Position numbers and translations under genes: made by a program. Positions 51,300 to 61,448 of a DNA stretch of 64,000 bases are shown here, one piece after another (position 1 is the stretch's first letter; every line of letters begins with the position of its first letter). This stretch comes from Pontibacter litorisediminis (GTDB taxonomy: Bacteria > Bacteroidota > Bacteroidia > Cytophagales > Hymenobacteraceae), in assembly GCF_029360645.1 (NCBI RefSeq), contig NZ_JARDUA010000001.1, positions 682,001 to 746,000 of the forward strand, in the 5' to 3' direction. A model generated the notes under the pieces. The model was not told the origin of the DNA. It searched no databases and was given only the letters and a program-made list of their open reading frames with translations.

Positions 51300-52781
51300 T
51301 TAGGCGCTAAGCGGGAAGCTAATCACAAAGCCGGTGCCATCGGGCGTGATGCCATCCAGGCGCACTGCTCCTCTTCGGGAGGCTTTTACCGCCTTCTCCA
51401 TGTCAGCAAGGCTGTTGACGCGGCTGCCGTTCACGCTGGTGATGATCGTGCCACGCGGTATGCCCGCCATGTCGAAAAACCCTCCCTGCTGCACCTCCGT
51501 CACATACACCCCGGAACGTAAGCCGATCCGCTCCTTCACTTGGTCGGGCACGGGCTCGAAAGTAGCGCCCAGCTTGGCTTGAAGCCCTCTTCCACTTTCC
51601 GCAGCACTGTCGGCCATTTCTGCCTCCTGCCCCTTCAGCACCACGTCGGCACTGCGGTTGCGCCCGTTGCGCAGGTAACTCAACTCCAGCTTGTCGCCGG
51701 GGTAAAGGCGCGCTATTCTTTCAGACAGCTCAGTAGAGGAGGCAACATGCTGTCCGTCTATACTTTGGATGATATCGCCTTCCTGCAGCCCTGCGGCGGC
51801 GGCGGCACTGTTAGGTTGCACCCCCAGGATGTACACCCCCTGTACAGAGGCAGGATCGATGCCCCGCTCTTTCAGTATCTGGTCCTCCACGGCAGGTGCC
51901 GGAAAGCTAACACCCAGGTAGCCGCGCTTCACCGCGCCATACTTGCGCAGGTCGTTTACTACCTTCTGCATCAGGTTTACAGGTATGGCAAATCCGTAGC
52001 CAGCGTAACTTCCCGTCTGTGAGGCAATGGCCGTGTTGATGCCAATCAACTGGCCGCTGGCATTGATGAGTGCCCCACCGCTGTTACCAGGATTAATGGC
52101 CGCGTCCGTTTGTATAAAAGATTCTATTGCTGTGTTGGCCGATGGCTGCCCGGTGGTGCCATCGCTGTTCTGGCTGGGTTGGTTAAGAATCCCGATGCTG
52201 CGGCCTTTGGCGCTGATGATGCCGGCGGTCACCGTCGAGCTGAGTGACAAAGGATATCCTACGGCAAGCACCCACTCCCCCACCTGCACACTGTCGGAGT
52301 TGCCTAGGCTGACAAAGGGAAGTTCAGTGCCATCCACCTTCAGCAGGGCCAGGTCCGTGCTTGGGTCTACCCCGATCAACTTTGCCTCAAAACTGCGCTT
52401 ATCCGGTAACACCACCTCTATGCCCGATGCATTTTCCACCACATGATTATTCGTGGCGATGTAGCCATCCGCCGTGATCAATACGCCGGAGCCAGAGCCG
52501 CCTGCAGGTGCCGGAGACTGTGGCAAGCCAAGCACAGGATAACGACCTGCCCCTGAGGTGGCATACATGGTTTTAATGTGCACAACGGCGGGCGTCACGG
52601 CGGTGGCAGCCTGCACAAAGTCCGGATGGCCAGCCGAGGAGAGGGCACGGCCTCCTCCGGAGCTCAGGGTCAACGGCTGCCCCTCCCCATCACCACCCCG
52701 GCTGGATATATACCAGAACCCTCCCACCGCCAGGGCAGCGGCCAGAAGGGCAGTCAGGAAGACAAGTATGGCGTTTCTCAT
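51300..52781 (-). CDS. Do/HtrA-type serine protease with two PDZ domains
   Basis: From MRNAILVFL (52781; an upstream start at 52853 is in frame but adds no domain) the protein has 493 residues. It has an N-terminal membrane anchor or signal (about 3-22), a trypsin-like domain with triad His (ATNNHVVEN near 110), Asp (STDLALLKV near 140) and Ser (NPGNSGGALIN near 230), and two PDZ domains (about 290-385 and 400-490). DegP/DegQ-like proteases degrade or chaperone misfolded envelope proteins. Appears monocistronic. Confidence 0.95.
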   Translation of the reverse strand: MRNAILVFLTALLAAALAVGGFWYISSRGGDGEGQPLTLSSGGGRALSSAGHPDFVQAATAVTPAVVHIKTMYATSGAGRYPVLGLPQSPAPAGGSGSGVLITADGYIATNNHVVENASGIEVVLPDKRSFEAKLIGVDPSTDLALLKVDGTELPFVSLGNSDSVQVGEWVLAVGYPLSLSSTVTAGIISAKGRSIGILNQPSQNSDGTTGQPSANTAIESFIQTDAAINPGNSGGALINASGQLIGINTAIASQTGSYAGYGFAIPVNLMQKVVNDLRKYGAVKRGYLGVSFPAPAVEDQILKERGIDPASVQGVYILGVQPNSAAAAAGLQEGDIIQSIDGQHVASSTELSERIARLYPGDKLELSYLRNGRNRSADVVLKGQEAEMADSAAESGRGLQAKLGATFEPVPDQVKERIGLRSGVYVTEVQQGGFFDMAGIPRGTIITSVNGSRVNSLADMEKAVKASRRGAVRLDGITPDGTGFVISFPLSA

Positions 52782-53109
52782 GCTACTGCTTAATGAAGGG
52801 TACAACCTGTATCTATGGCAGCCAATGCAACCGGAAAGGCTTTCATCGGCCAATGCATACCTTAACGTGCCGCGCTTTTCGAATGTTTAGGCTGAACGCT
52901 CCACAAGCGGAAGCTAAAGATACGGCGCCTGGAAAGCAGGAAGGGGCGGGCTGGTTTCCTCCCATATCGCGCTCTTTAACTTACGTGTAGCGTGTATTGC
53001 CATAAAACAGGCCCCGCTTAGGCCACTCATGAGCTGGTGTTTAACGTAGAAAAGCAATTACCTGAGGAGCAAGCCACTCTGAAGCGGTAAAGGCCTAAGC
53101 TGCCATAGC

Positions 53110-54549
53110 ATGGAAGATTACAAAGCTCCACTCGTGCACCACCAACTCTCAGAACCTTCACCGGAAGGTCCGGCGCCGGCACGGCGATCATCAGCGACAG
53201 AGGAGGCAGCGCCTAAGCCTGCCTTAGGCAAGCTGGATGCCATAGCCGTGATTGTGGGCATTGTGGTGGGGGCGGGTATTTTCCGGACGCCATCGCTGGT
53301 GGCTGCCAACACCGACGGCAGCACCATGTTCCTGGTTACCTGGTTACTGGGTGGCCTCGTGTCGCTCATCGGGGCGTTGTGCTATGCCGAACTGACCACC
53401 ACCTTCCCTAACACGGGCGGCGATTATCACTTCCTGACGCGGGCCTTTGGCAAGAAACCTGCCTTTCTGTTCGCCTGGGCACGCATGAGCGTTATCCAGA
53501 CCGGCTCGATCGCGCTGCTCTCCTTTATCATCGGTGATTACCTGGCGCAGATCTATAGTATCGGGGAGCTCTCGGCGGTACTGTATGCGGCGCTGGTGGT
53601 CATCACCCTGACCGGCATAAACCTAGCTGGCGTAAGTGTGGGCGCCGGCACTCAGAAGCTGCTGACGGCACTGGAGATCGCGGGTATACTGGTTGTGATC
53701 GTGGCAGGGCTTTTCTTTGCCCCGGACAAGGCGGCGACTCTACCAGAGGCCTCCGCGGAAGCCAGTACCTCCTTTGGATTGGCGATGGTCTTTGTGCTGC
53801 TAACCTTTGGAGGCTGGAATGAGGCCGCTTACATTTCTGCCGAACTCCGCTCTGGCCGTAAAGGCATGGCCACTGTCATGATCTTGAGTATTGTGATTAT
53901 TACAACCATTTATACGTTGATGAACCTCTCTTACCTGAATGTGCTGGGAATGCAGGGCATGGCACAGTCGGATGCGGTGGCCGGAGACCTGATGCTGGTA
54001 ACCTTTGGGGAAGGCGGGTTGGTGGTGATCGGCCTGATCGTGGCATTGGCTGCCCTTACCTCGGCCAACGCCACGATTTTTACCGGTGCCCGCACGAACT
54101 ATGCCCTTGGCCGTGACTTTCCTGTATTCGGCTTTTTAGGCAAATGGAACGCTCACACGTCCTCTCCGGTCAACGCTTTTCTGGTGCAGGGAGCTATCTC
54201 GCTGGCGCTGGTAGGCTTAGGGTACGTTACCCGCAACGGTTTTGAAACCATCGTAGAGTATACTGCCCCTGTATTCTGGTTTTTTCTGTTGCTGGTTGGC
54301 ATTGCTCTTTTTGTGCTGCGCCACAAGGAGCCACGCCTGCACCGCCCTTTCCGGGTGCCCCTATACCCTGTTACCCCCCTTATTTTTTGCCTTACCAGTG
54401 CTTACTTGCTTTACTCCAGCCTGATGTACACCGGCCTGGGCGCGTTGGTAGGCGTGGCTGTACTGCTTATAGGAGTGTTACTGCTACTGGCGCTCCCAGC
54501 CCTGGAAAAGCGGATCGGAAACCAGGACAAGGTTGCAAGCAGCAAATAA
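53110..54549 (+). CDS. APC superfamily amino acid permease
   Basis: A 479-residue transporter with about 12 membrane segments. The first unwound helix shows VIVGIVVGAGIFRTP (about 45-59) and the following helices show GLVSLIGALCYAELTTTFPNTGGDYHFL-type sequence (about 85-110), the APC signature. Central FGGWNEAAYISAELR (about 235) is typical of the LAT/amino-acid-polyamine group. The first 35 residues are hydrophilic and Pro/Glu-rich. Substrate not determinable; amino acid exchange or uptake. Confidence 0.93.
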   Translation: MEDYKAPLVHHQLSEPSPEGPAPARRSSATEEAAPKPALGKLDAIAVIVGIVVGAGIFRTPSLVAANTDGSTMFLVTWLLGGLVSLIGALCYAELTTTFPNTGGDYHFLTRAFGKKPAFLFAWARMSVIQTGSIALLSFIIGDYLAQIYSIGELSAVLYAALVVITLTGINLAGVSVGAGTQKLLTALEIAGILVVIVAGLFFAPDKAATLPEASAEASTSFGLAMVFVLLTFGGWNEAAYISAELRSGRKGMATVMILSIVIITTIYTLMNLSYLNVLGMQGMAQSDAVAGDLMLVTFGEGGLVVIGLIVALAALTSANATIFTGARTNYALGRDFPVFGFLGKWNAHTSSPVNAFLVQGAISLALVGLGYVTRNGFETIVEYTAPVFWFFLLLVGIALFVLRHKEPRLHRPFRVPLYPVTPLIFCLTSAYLLYSSLMYTGLGALVGVAVLLIGVLLLLALPALEKRIGNQDKVASSK

Positions 54550-54680
54550 CTGTGAACCAACCCATTCCGTAAAAGTATGACGCAAATCTCCCCATATCCC
54601 TTGCCTTAGCCCTTCAGGCAGGTTTTAGCCAAGTTTAGAATAGATGCCATCAAATGAACTACACTTTTAAACTCAAGCCT

Positions 54681-55238
54681 ATGAAAATCCTTCTTAAGTT
54701 CCTGCCCACGTTTCTGCTGCTACTGTGCGCCACTGCCTTTGTACAGGCGCAGGAGTCGGTGATGAAGCGCACACCTGACGTACCCTACGTGCCCACCCGC
54801 CAAAACGTGGTGGACGCCATGCTGGAGTTAGCTAAGGTGACCAAAGATGATGTGGTATATGACCTGGGCTGCGGCGACGGGCGCATCGTGATAACGGCTG
54901 CCAAGAAGTACGGCGCCACCGGCACCGGCATCGACATTAACCCGGACCGTATACAAGAAGCGAACGAAAATGCCCGCGAGGCCGGCGTGACAGACAAGGT
55001 GCGGTTTATAGAAGGGGACTTGTTTGAGGAAGATTTTAGTCCGGCAACCGTGGTGACGCTGTACCTGCTGCCAGCCGTAAACCAGAAACTGCGCCCACAG
55101 CTATTGGAACAGCTGAAGCCCGGCACCCGTATCGTGTCGCATGCCTTTGACATGGGCGACTGGGAGCCGGAAAAGACCATTGAGGTGGACGGCTCCAAAA
55201 TCTACTTCTGGACGGTGCCCGAGAAGGCAAAGGAATAA
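54681..55238 (+). CDS. exported class I SAM-dependent methyltransferase
   Basis: From [15 protein letters not shown] (54681) the product has 185 residues: a signal peptide (about 1-22, ending FVQAQ), then a methyltransferase fold with [36 protein letters not shown] motif I/II (about 55-85) and [34 protein letters not shown] motif IV/V. Key glycines and the acidic residue of motif II are intact. A signal peptide on a SAM enzyme is unusual; see also the Pcm-like protein at 43284. Target unknown. Confidence 0.88.
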   Translation: MKILLKFLPTFLLLLCATAFVQAQESVMKRTPDVPYVPTRQNVVDAMLELAKVTKDDVVYDLGCGDGRIVITAAKKYGATGTGIDINPDRIQEANENAREAGVTDKVRFIEGDLFEEDFSPATVVTLYLLPAVNQKLRPQLLEQLKPGTRIVSHAFDMGDWEPEKTIEVDGSKIYFWTVPEKAKE

Positions 55239-55386
55239 TCAGCCCCACCACAGGCCTGCCGGAGGAAGGGCAGCATCCTTTTTTCGAAAACAAAAAGCGG
55301 TACATACATGTCATACAGTAATGCGGCTCTGGCAATACAGTCCAGGGCTGCATTCATACATACCGTTAAACACAAAGAAGAGAGAC

Positions 55387-56403
55387 ATGAGCAGCAACAA
55401 CAAAAAGTTGTCTGAGATACCTTTATCTGTGCTGGACCTGGTGCCGATCCTGGCTGGTAAGACAGCGGCAGATTCCTTTAAAACAAGTTTGGACTTGGCC
55501 CGGCACGTAGAGGATTGGGGCTACAAGCGCTATTGGCTGGCAGAACACCATAACATGGCCGGCATTGCCAGCTCAGCCACCGTAGTACTGATTGGCCACA
55601 TTGCCGGCGGCACCAAACGTATACGCGTAGGTTCCGGTGGAATTATGTTGCCCAACCACGCCCCCCTGGTGGTGGCAGAGCAGTTCGGTACACTCGAGTC
55701 GCTGTACCCGGGGCGCATAGACTTAGGACTTGGGCGAGCACCGGGCACGGACGGACTGACAGCCATGGCTCTGCGCCGCGACATGCGCGGGGATGTGGTA
55801 GAAGATTTCCCGAAGAACGTGCAGGAGCTGTTGTATTACCTGGGGCCGGTGGATCCGTCTGCTAAGGTACGGGCCATCCCGGGCCAGGGACTGGAAGTGC
55901 CGATCTGGCTGCTGGGCTCCAGCACCTACAGCGCCCAACTGGCCGCCATGCTGGGCCTTCCGTTTGCCTTCGCCAGCCACTTTGCTCCCGCAGCCTTACA
56001 ATCGGCCATCAAGATATACCGCGATACATTCCAGCCATCGGAGTACCTGCAGGAGCCCTATGCCATCGCCTGTGTAAACGGCGTGGCAGCCGATACAGAC
56101 GACGCCGCTGAAAAATTGGCCACTACACTGTACCAGGCTTTCCTAAACGTGATACGAGGCGCCGGAAACCCGCAGCAGCCTCCGGTGGAGAGTATGGAAG
56201 GCCTTTGGAGCGCTGCCGAGAAGTATGCGGTGCAGCAGATGCTGCGCTATACTTTCATTGGCTCCCCTTCCACTATAAAAGAAGAGCTGGACGCATTCCT
56301 GCAGGAGACACAAGTAGACGAGCTCATGTTCGCTTCGCATATCTATGACCATCAGGCCAGGCTCCGCTCTTATGAGCTGCTGGCGGAATTAGCCAAAAAG
56401 TAA
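55387..56403 (+). CDS. LLM class flavin-dependent oxidoreductase
   Basis: From [14 protein letters not shown] (55387) it has 338 residues; the long open frame upstream overlaps the methyltransferase and is not used. Bacterial-luciferase-like TIM barrel with the characteristic YWLAEHHNM (about 55), [30 protein letters not shown] segment (about 82-107), [11 protein letters not shown] (about 115) and [12 protein letters not shown] (about 177). Binds reduced FMN supplied by a partner reductase; possible monooxygenase or dehydrogenase activity of unknown substrate. Confidence 0.92.
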   Translation: MSSNNKKLSEIPLSVLDLVPILAGKTAADSFKTSLDLARHVEDWGYKRYWLAEHHNMAGIASSATVVLIGHIAGGTKRIRVGSGGIMLPNHAPLVVAEQFGTLESLYPGRIDLGLGRAPGTDGLTAMALRRDMRGDVVEDFPKNVQELLYYLGPVDPSAKVRAIPGQGLEVPIWLLGSSTYSAQLAAMLGLPFAFASHFAPAALQSAIKIYRDTFQPSEYLQEPYAIACVNGVAADTDDAAEKLATTLYQAFLNVIRGAGNPQQPPVESMEGLWSAAEKYAVQQMLRYTFIGSPSTIKEELDAFLQETQVDELMFASHIYDHQARLRSYELLAELAKK

Positions 56404-56522
56404 CCACTCCCTCCTGCCCCGGCCGGTTCCGCGATTTATTTCTTGCGTAACCGGCCAGAGCAGGTATGATTTGCTGCACTGCCCGTATAAGGATTTGTAC
56501 CGTTTCAGTCATTCTTTACACT

Positions 56523-56978
56523 ATGGATACAAAGATTATCGAGAAACTGCAGCTTAGCAGCCCCGCCTTCAGTGCCGGAGAAACGATTCCTGAAAAGTAT
56601 ACCTGCGACGGGGAGGACATCAACCCTCCACTGGAAATCGGTGATTTCCCGGCAGGTACTCAAAGCCTTGTACTTCTTGTTGATGACCCTGATGCTCCCA
56701 GTGGAAGTTGGACCCACTGGCTTGTGTACGATATTCCGCTCATTCATATTATTGAGGAACGCAGTGTACCCGGGATTGTGGGCGTAAACAGTTTTGGCAA
56801 TATGAATTACGGTGGCCCCTGCCCACCAATCGGCACCCACCGCTACTTCTTCCGGGTCTATGCGCTGGATACCCGACTGGCCTTGTCCGGGGGGCGAACC
56901 AAAGAAGAGATCTTCACGCAGATGGAAAACCACATTATTGGCTCCGGAGAGCTAATGGGCTTGTACAGCCAGGTGTAA
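56523..56978 (+). CDS. YbhB/YbcL family PEBP-like protein
   Basis: From MDTKIIEKLQLSS (56523) the protein has 151 residues. PEBP (Raf-kinase-inhibitor-like) fold landmarks: YTCDGEDINPPLEIG (about 28-42), LVLLVDDPDAPSG..WTHWLVYDIP (about 52-76), GGPCPPIGTHRYFFRVYALD (about 98-117). The anion-binding Asp/His/Pro pocket is intact. Bacterial members are small cytoplasmic or periplasmic proteins of unclear role. An upstream start at 56466 would add a Cys-rich extension without domain support. Confidence 0.93.
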   Translation: MDTKIIEKLQLSSPAFSAGETIPEKYTCDGEDINPPLEIGDFPAGTQSLVLLVDDPDAPSGSWTHWLVYDIPLIHIIEERSVPGIVGVNSFGNMNYGGPCPPIGTHRYFFRVYALDTRLALSGGRTKEEIFTQMENHIIGSGELMGLYSQV

Positions 56979-57067
56979 GGAAAGTATAAGAAACTGTCCG
57001 TAAATATTTACCGCCTCTAGCTCACCCACTGGTTTGACAGCGCCCTGAAAAACGCTATATTACCAGT

Positions 57068-58321
57068 ATGAAACCACTGTTTGCCATCCTGCTACTGTTC
57101 CTGGCTATCAGCCTGCCCTCCGCTACTTTTGCTAAGCGTACTGATAAACGTGTTGTAATAGGCGCCGAACGCCTGCTCACCAATGAGTTTTTGCAGCTGA
57201 TAAAGGGCAAGCGCATAGGCCTGGTCACCAACCACACGGGTTTGCTGCCTGATGGCCGCCACCTGGTGGATGTGCTGCATGCCCGCAACGATGTAAAGCT
57301 TACGACGCTGTTCGGCCCTGAGCATGGTATCCGCGGCGACCAGGACACGCACGTGGCCAGCGGCACCGATGCCAAAACAGGACTGCCGGTTATCTCGCTG
57401 TACGGCAAAACCCGCAAGCCCACCCCGGAGATGCTGCAAAACGTGGATGTGCTGATCTTCGACATCCAGGACATCGGAGCCCGCTTTTACACCTACATCG
57501 CCACCATGAACCATGTGCTGGAAGCAGCCGCTGAGCAAGGAAAGCCCTATATCGTGCTGGACAGACCCAACGCCATTGGCGCTGTTTATGTAGATGGCCC
57601 AATTGGCGGAGAGCCCGGTGAGCCGGTCAGCGGCGTGGGGCAACTGCCTGTAGTCCATGGCATGACGGTGGGCGAACTGGCCACCATGTTTAACGGCGAA
57701 CGCGCCAAGCGCAAACTACCATTAGCCAAACTCACGGTTATCCCGATGCAGCATTACAGCCGCACACAATGGTATGACGACACGCAGCTGCCTTGGGTAA
57801 AGCCATCACCAAACATGCTCACGCTCACAACGGCTACTGTATACCCTGCCACCTGCCTGCTGGAGGGCACCAACATCTCCGAAGCGCGTGGCACCCTGCA
57901 TCCCTTCGAACATATTGCCGCCCCCTGGATGGACGGCAAGAAACTATCTGACCAACTCAACAGCTATGGCCTGAAAGGTGTGACCTTCCGCCCGGCCTCT
58001 TTTGTGCCGGATAGCATCGTGGATGGTATCAAAATCTACCCACCGAAGTTTATGGGAGAGCAGTGCACCGGTGCCGAAATGGTGGTAACAGATCGCAACG
58101 CCTTTGCATCAGCAAAAGCCGGTGTCTATATCCTGCATGCCCTGAAAACCCTTTATCCTGAGCAATTGGAGTGGCGGGAGGGCCGCATGGATAAACTATG
58201 GGGTACTCCGAAGGTGCGTGAGCAGCTACAGGCAGGCGTGTCGCCAAAGGAGATCGTAAAACAATGGGATAAAGACCTGGAGCGTTTTAAAAAGGTCCGC
58301 AAACAGTACCTGCTCTACTAG
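57068..58321 (+). CDS. namZ: exo-beta-N-acetylmuramidase NamZ (DUF1343)
   Basis: A 417-residue exported protein with signal peptide (about 1-22) and the full DUF1343 domain, now known as NamZ (GH171). It removes N-acetylmuramic acid from the non-reducing end of peptidoglycan fragments. Landmarks: KRIGLVTNHTGLLPDG (about 50-65), LFGPEHGIRGD (about 80-90), LYGKTRKPT (about 113), VLIFDIQDIGARFYTYI (about 127-143) and LDRPNAIGAVYVDGP (about 165). Its stop is 45 bp before an M1 peptidase gene in the same direction; they may be co-transcribed but are not clearly linked in function. Confidence 0.93.
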   Translation: MKPLFAILLLFLAISLPSATFAKRTDKRVVIGAERLLTNEFLQLIKGKRIGLVTNHTGLLPDGRHLVDVLHARNDVKLTTLFGPEHGIRGDQDTHVASGTDAKTGLPVISLYGKTRKPTPEMLQNVDVLIFDIQDIGARFYTYIATMNHVLEAAAEQGKPYIVLDRPNAIGAVYVDGPIGGEPGEPVSGVGQLPVVHGMTVGELATMFNGERAKRKLPLAKLTVIPMQHYSRTQWYDDTQLPWVKPSPNMLTLTTATVYPATCLLEGTNISEARGTLHPFEHIAAPWMDGKKLSDQLNSYGLKGVTFRPASFVPDSIVDGIKIYPPKFMGEQCTGAEMVVTDRNAFASAKAGVYILHALKTLYPEQLEWREGRMDKLWGTPKVREQLQAGVSPKEIVKQWDKDLERFKKVRKQYLLY

Positions 58322-58366
58322 GCCCGGCAACAACAAATTACAACGTAATAAACGGCAAAGCTAACT

Positions 58367-59983
58367 ATGAAAAAGCACCTCCTCCTTTCGCTGTTCGCGG
58401 CCTTGTGCCTCGGTGCACAGGCACAGGAAAACAACTGGACCTGGGGCGGGCCCCTAGACCCGGCACAGGCTGCGTTTGATGTAAAGCACTACACATTGCG
58501 GTTGGCAGTATCGCCGGAGGAGCGCAAAATTGGAGGCTCTGCGGATGCGGTGGTAGAACTGGTGGCGCCAACTGATAAGATCAGGCTGAATTTGATTGAT
58601 GCCTATAAGGTGAGTGGTGTAAAGGTAGACGGCAAGAAAGCAACCTTTACCAGAGGTACCGATCTGTTGGATGTGCAGCTGAAGAAAACCTACCAGCCCG
58701 GCCAGCGCGTGACCGTGACGGTGGCCTATGCCGGCACCCCGCCCGAAGCTGTGAACCCGCCGTGGCAGGGAGGTTTTACGTTCACCAAAGACGCTAATGG
58801 CAAGCACTGGATTGGCCTGTCGTCGCAGAACGAGGGCGCCAAGATCTTTATGCCCTGCAAAGACCACCCCTCCGACGAACCAGATGAGGGCGTGGAGCAG
58901 TTTATCTCAGTACCTGCCCCCTACCAGGTAGCGGCCAATGGCCTGCTAGTGTCGGAGAAAAAGAAAGGAAACCAGATCACCTACCACTGGAAAACGGATT
59001 ATACCGTCAACAACTACGGCATCAACTTTACAGTGGGCGATTTCGCCATTACCCGCCGCGATTATACAACCGTGGAAGGCAATACCGTGCCGATGGTGAT
59101 GTACTTGCTCAAGCAAAACGAGGCCAAGGCTCCGGAACTGATGAACATCCTCGAGATCAGCCTGAAAACGCAGGAGAAATATTTCGGGGAATACCCGTTC
59201 CGGAAAGAGAAGGTAGGCATCGTGGAAACGCCCTACCTGGGCATGGAGCACCAGACCATCAACGCCTATGGCAACAAGTTCAGGTTCACCACGGTTGGCG
59301 ATGCGCCCTACGACCACCTGCTGCACCACGAGTTGGGCCATGAGTGGTGGGGCAACAAAGTAAGCGTAAAAGACTGGGCAGATTTCTGGATTCAGGAAGG
59401 CCTGACCACGTACGGCGACTGGCTTTTTGTGGAGGAGCACGCCGGCCATGAGGCCTACCTGCGGCACGTCAAGCTGATTGCCAAAAACATCCCCAACCGC
59501 AACCCCATCATCATGCGCGAAAACGATGTGGATTCGGATGAGGCCTACCATGGCGAGATCTACTCCAGAGGCGCCTACGTCATGCACTCGCTCCGCTATA
59601 TGCTGGGGGACGAGGTATTTTTCCGCACGCTCAAAAACTTCATCATGGACCCAGCCTATACCTATGCGCGTCAGGTAAAAACTGCTGACTTTCAAGAATA
59701 TTTCACAAAGCAAACGGGTGTAGACATCAAGCCTTTCTTCGATTTATACTTGCGCACCACCGAGGTGCCGGAGGTGGTCATTGAGCAGAAGTCCGGGAAC
59801 AGCTATACTATCCGCATCCCCAACATCAACTTTACCCTGCCCATGGAGGTCAGAACCGACACCGGCACCCAGCGCATCGAACTATCTAGTAAACCGGTAG
59901 AAGTTACTTCCAAAATGGCTCCGGTGGTGGATGAGAAGGGTTGGTATTTGAAGAATGTGGTGACGGAGGAAAGTACGTTGTAA
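58367..59983 (+). CDS. M1 family metallopeptidase
   Basis: A 538-residue exported aminopeptidase-like protein: signal peptide (about 1-19, ending GAQAQ), N-terminal beta domain, and gluzincin catalytic domain with H321-E-L-G-H325 and third zinc ligand Glu 19 residues later (WIQEGLTTYGDW), the classical M1 spacing. The exopeptidase GxMEN motif appears as GMEHQTIN (about 289), so N-terminal recognition may differ from standard aminopeptidases. Length lacks the large C-terminal armadillo domain. Degrades peptides outside the cytoplasm. Confidence 0.93.
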   Translation: MKKHLLLSLFAALCLGAQAQENNWTWGGPLDPAQAAFDVKHYTLRLAVSPEERKIGGSADAVVELVAPTDKIRLNLIDAYKVSGVKVDGKKATFTRGTDLLDVQLKKTYQPGQRVTVTVAYAGTPPEAVNPPWQGGFTFTKDANGKHWIGLSSQNEGAKIFMPCKDHPSDEPDEGVEQFISVPAPYQVAANGLLVSEKKKGNQITYHWKTDYTVNNYGINFTVGDFAITRRDYTTVEGNTVPMVMYLLKQNEAKAPELMNILEISLKTQEKYFGEYPFRKEKVGIVETPYLGMEHQTINAYGNKFRFTTVGDAPYDHLLHHELGHEWWGNKVSVKDWADFWIQEGLTTYGDWLFVEEHAGHEAYLRHVKLIAKNIPNRNPIIMRENDVDSDEAYHGEIYSRGAYVMHSLRYMLGDEVFFRTLKNFIMDPAYTYARQVKTADFQEYFTKQTGVDIKPFFDLYLRTTEVPEVVIEQKSGNSYTIRIPNINFTLPMEVRTDTGTQRIELSSKPVEVTSKMAPVVDEKGWYLKNVVTEESTL

Positions 59984-60169
59984 TTTCAATTAGCCCAGAG
60001 AGGAGATTCTGCAGGACCGGGTCCACCCCCCCTGTCCTCGCGAGAATCATACTTGCTTCTTTTTTGTCATCCTGAAAGTAGTACATCCCGGACTTGTGCC
60101 GGGAGATCTTGTGGGAAGGGAGGTAAAGGTGAGGCTACAGGTAAAGTACCTGTTTCATAGTTACAGCAA
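59984..60169. repeat. gene-free stretch with short hairpin elements
   Basis: Contains a CATCCTGAAAG element followed by CCCGG-ACTTGTG-CCGGG (around 60086-60105), a hairpin type that I recall as frequent between genes of related Bacteroidota. No gene. Confidence 0.4.
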
Positions 60170-60562
60170 TCCAACCACCCCTACCCCTCCTTAGCCAAGG
60201 AGGGGAGCCTGTAACTGCTTGTTCTCAAGTATTAGTTCTATGCCACAGTTCTCGGACGGACAGGTCGCGGGCTGTCCCTACAAGTATAAACCCACCCCTA
60301 GCCCCTCCGAGGAGGGGAATTCACCTCTCACCAACCCTCTCCTAAAAATAGGAGAGAGAGCTCGGTTCAAGCTCCGTCAGCTGTAGCTATCGAATCTGAT
60401 CCCACCCTTTGGGTGGGGGTAGGGGCCCTCGAAAAAGAGCGCCTTGTGAGATCCGGTGCCACGCTAGTGGCAGCGCCCTGGCGCAGGAGGGAACACAGCG
60501 CGATGCCCTTATCGAGGGCCCCTACCCCCAAGGCGAGGCCTCCCGGCCTTGAGGGAGCCAAA
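60170..60562. repeat. composite intergenic repeat, copy B
   Basis: Second copy of the element at 35138-35560. It holds ACCACCCCTACCCCTCC with GGAGGGGAG hairpin material, AGCTATCGAA, and a sub-element bounded by a perfect 18-bp inverted repeat: GGGGGTAGGGGCCCTCGA (60415-60432) and TCGAGGGCCCCTACCCCC (60512-60529). The 37 bp at 60496-60532 are identical to 35475-35511. The frames it encodes (LALGVGALDKGIAL) are artefacts. Confidence 0.8.
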
Positions 60563-60641
60563 GTATGAAATGCAACGATAGGTATGTAAATCTGGAGGAT
60601 GAACGGTGGCTTGGAAATATAGCCTGGTTCAAGTTGCGGGA

Positions 60642-60837
60642 AGCGGCAGCTAAGAAAGGCACAAGCGGACGCTTGAGCCAGAAAAGTATAAAGTATAGGC
60701 AAAGTATAAAATATGGCTTTTCAAGCCAGTCGAGTTACAAACTCGACACCATGATAGGACACAAGTCTGAAGACTTGCGCCAGGAATGAATTACAGGAGC
60801 AGCGGCTAAGAGCGGCACAAGCGGAAGCTTGCGCCAG
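60642..60837. repeat. array of short palindromes with AAGTATA heptamers
   Basis: Two direct-repeat units, 60642-60681 and 60801-60837, share AGCGGC..TAAGA..GGCACAAGCGG and end CCAG. Between them lie three AAGTATA heptamers (60684, 60691, 60702), a hairpin GTCGAGT-TACAA-ACTCGAC (60729-60747) and CAAGTCT-GA-AGACTTG (60762-60777) followed by CGCCAG. No protein product is plausible. Confidence 0.65.
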
Positions 60838-60920
60838 CGTGCACTGTAGCGCCACTACATCATTTCTCCGAGAACCTAAACCGCAAACCTCCAACCCTAC
60901 CCCTCCTCCTCCCGTTTCTG

Positions 60921-61448
60921 ATGATCTACAAGTATACAGCATCAAAAGAAACGACTTTGGAAAGCATAAAAACAAAGCAAACGGCGCAGCAGATAGACAG
61001 TTTAGTGAGGGAGCAACTGGTGGAGCTGCTGGAAGGAGGATTTGCCCCTAACGTAATCCTGCTACGCGAATTCGACTACAAAAAAGCCGGAATCCTACTC
61101 GACGGGCTGCACTTTTCGGCCTGGATCCTGCTGGGCCACATCCGGGCACGGCAGAAAACGCTCCTGCAGTTTATGAAGCACCCGGAGCAGGAAATTAATG
61201 TATGGCCCGATGCCCACTGGCCCGAGAACCATGAGCCGGAGAGCGAGCAGGAATGGAACCAGGCCATAGATGCCTACGCGCAGGAGCTGGACGAGATGAT
61301 TTCTCTTGTAAAAGACCCGAACACAGACCTGTTTGCCAAGCAGCCAAATGGCAAAACCCTCTCCTGGGCTGCTATGACCACGCTACACCACACCGGCTAC
61401 CACATCGGTCAGCTCAAGACGGTAGGGCGGCAGCTGGGGGTGTGGTAA
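60921..61448 (+). CDS. DinB family protein
   Basis: A 175-residue DinB-like four-helix protein. The three His that coordinate a metal in the family are visible: H58-like in LDGLHFSAWILLGHI (about 57-71) and the pair in TLHHTGYHIGQLKTVGRQLG (about 153-172). The family includes metal-dependent thiol transferases and hydrolases, often linked to stress; no specific role can be assigned. Its stop abuts the stop of the convergent sulfotransferase gene without any gap. Confidence 0.85.
   Translation: MIYKYTASKETTLESIKTKQTAQQIDSLVREQLVELLEGGFAPNVILLREFDYKKAGILLDGLHFSAWILLGHIRARQKTLLQFMKHPEQEINVWPDAHWPENHEPESEQEWNQAIDAYAQELDEMISLVKDPNTDLFAKQPNGKTLSWAAMTTLHHTGYHIGQLKTVGRQLGVW

Noticed and set aside
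58946..59713. 255-codon reverse frame inside the M1 peptidase
   Set aside because: Antisense to an intact catalytic domain.
60415..60529. Insertion sequence bounded by 18-bp inverted repeats
   Set aside because: Only about 115 bp, no transposase and no target duplication seen; kept as a repeat instead.
60367..60702. 111-codon reverse frame in repeat region
   Set aside because: Lies across the composite repeat and its inverted arms; no independent support.
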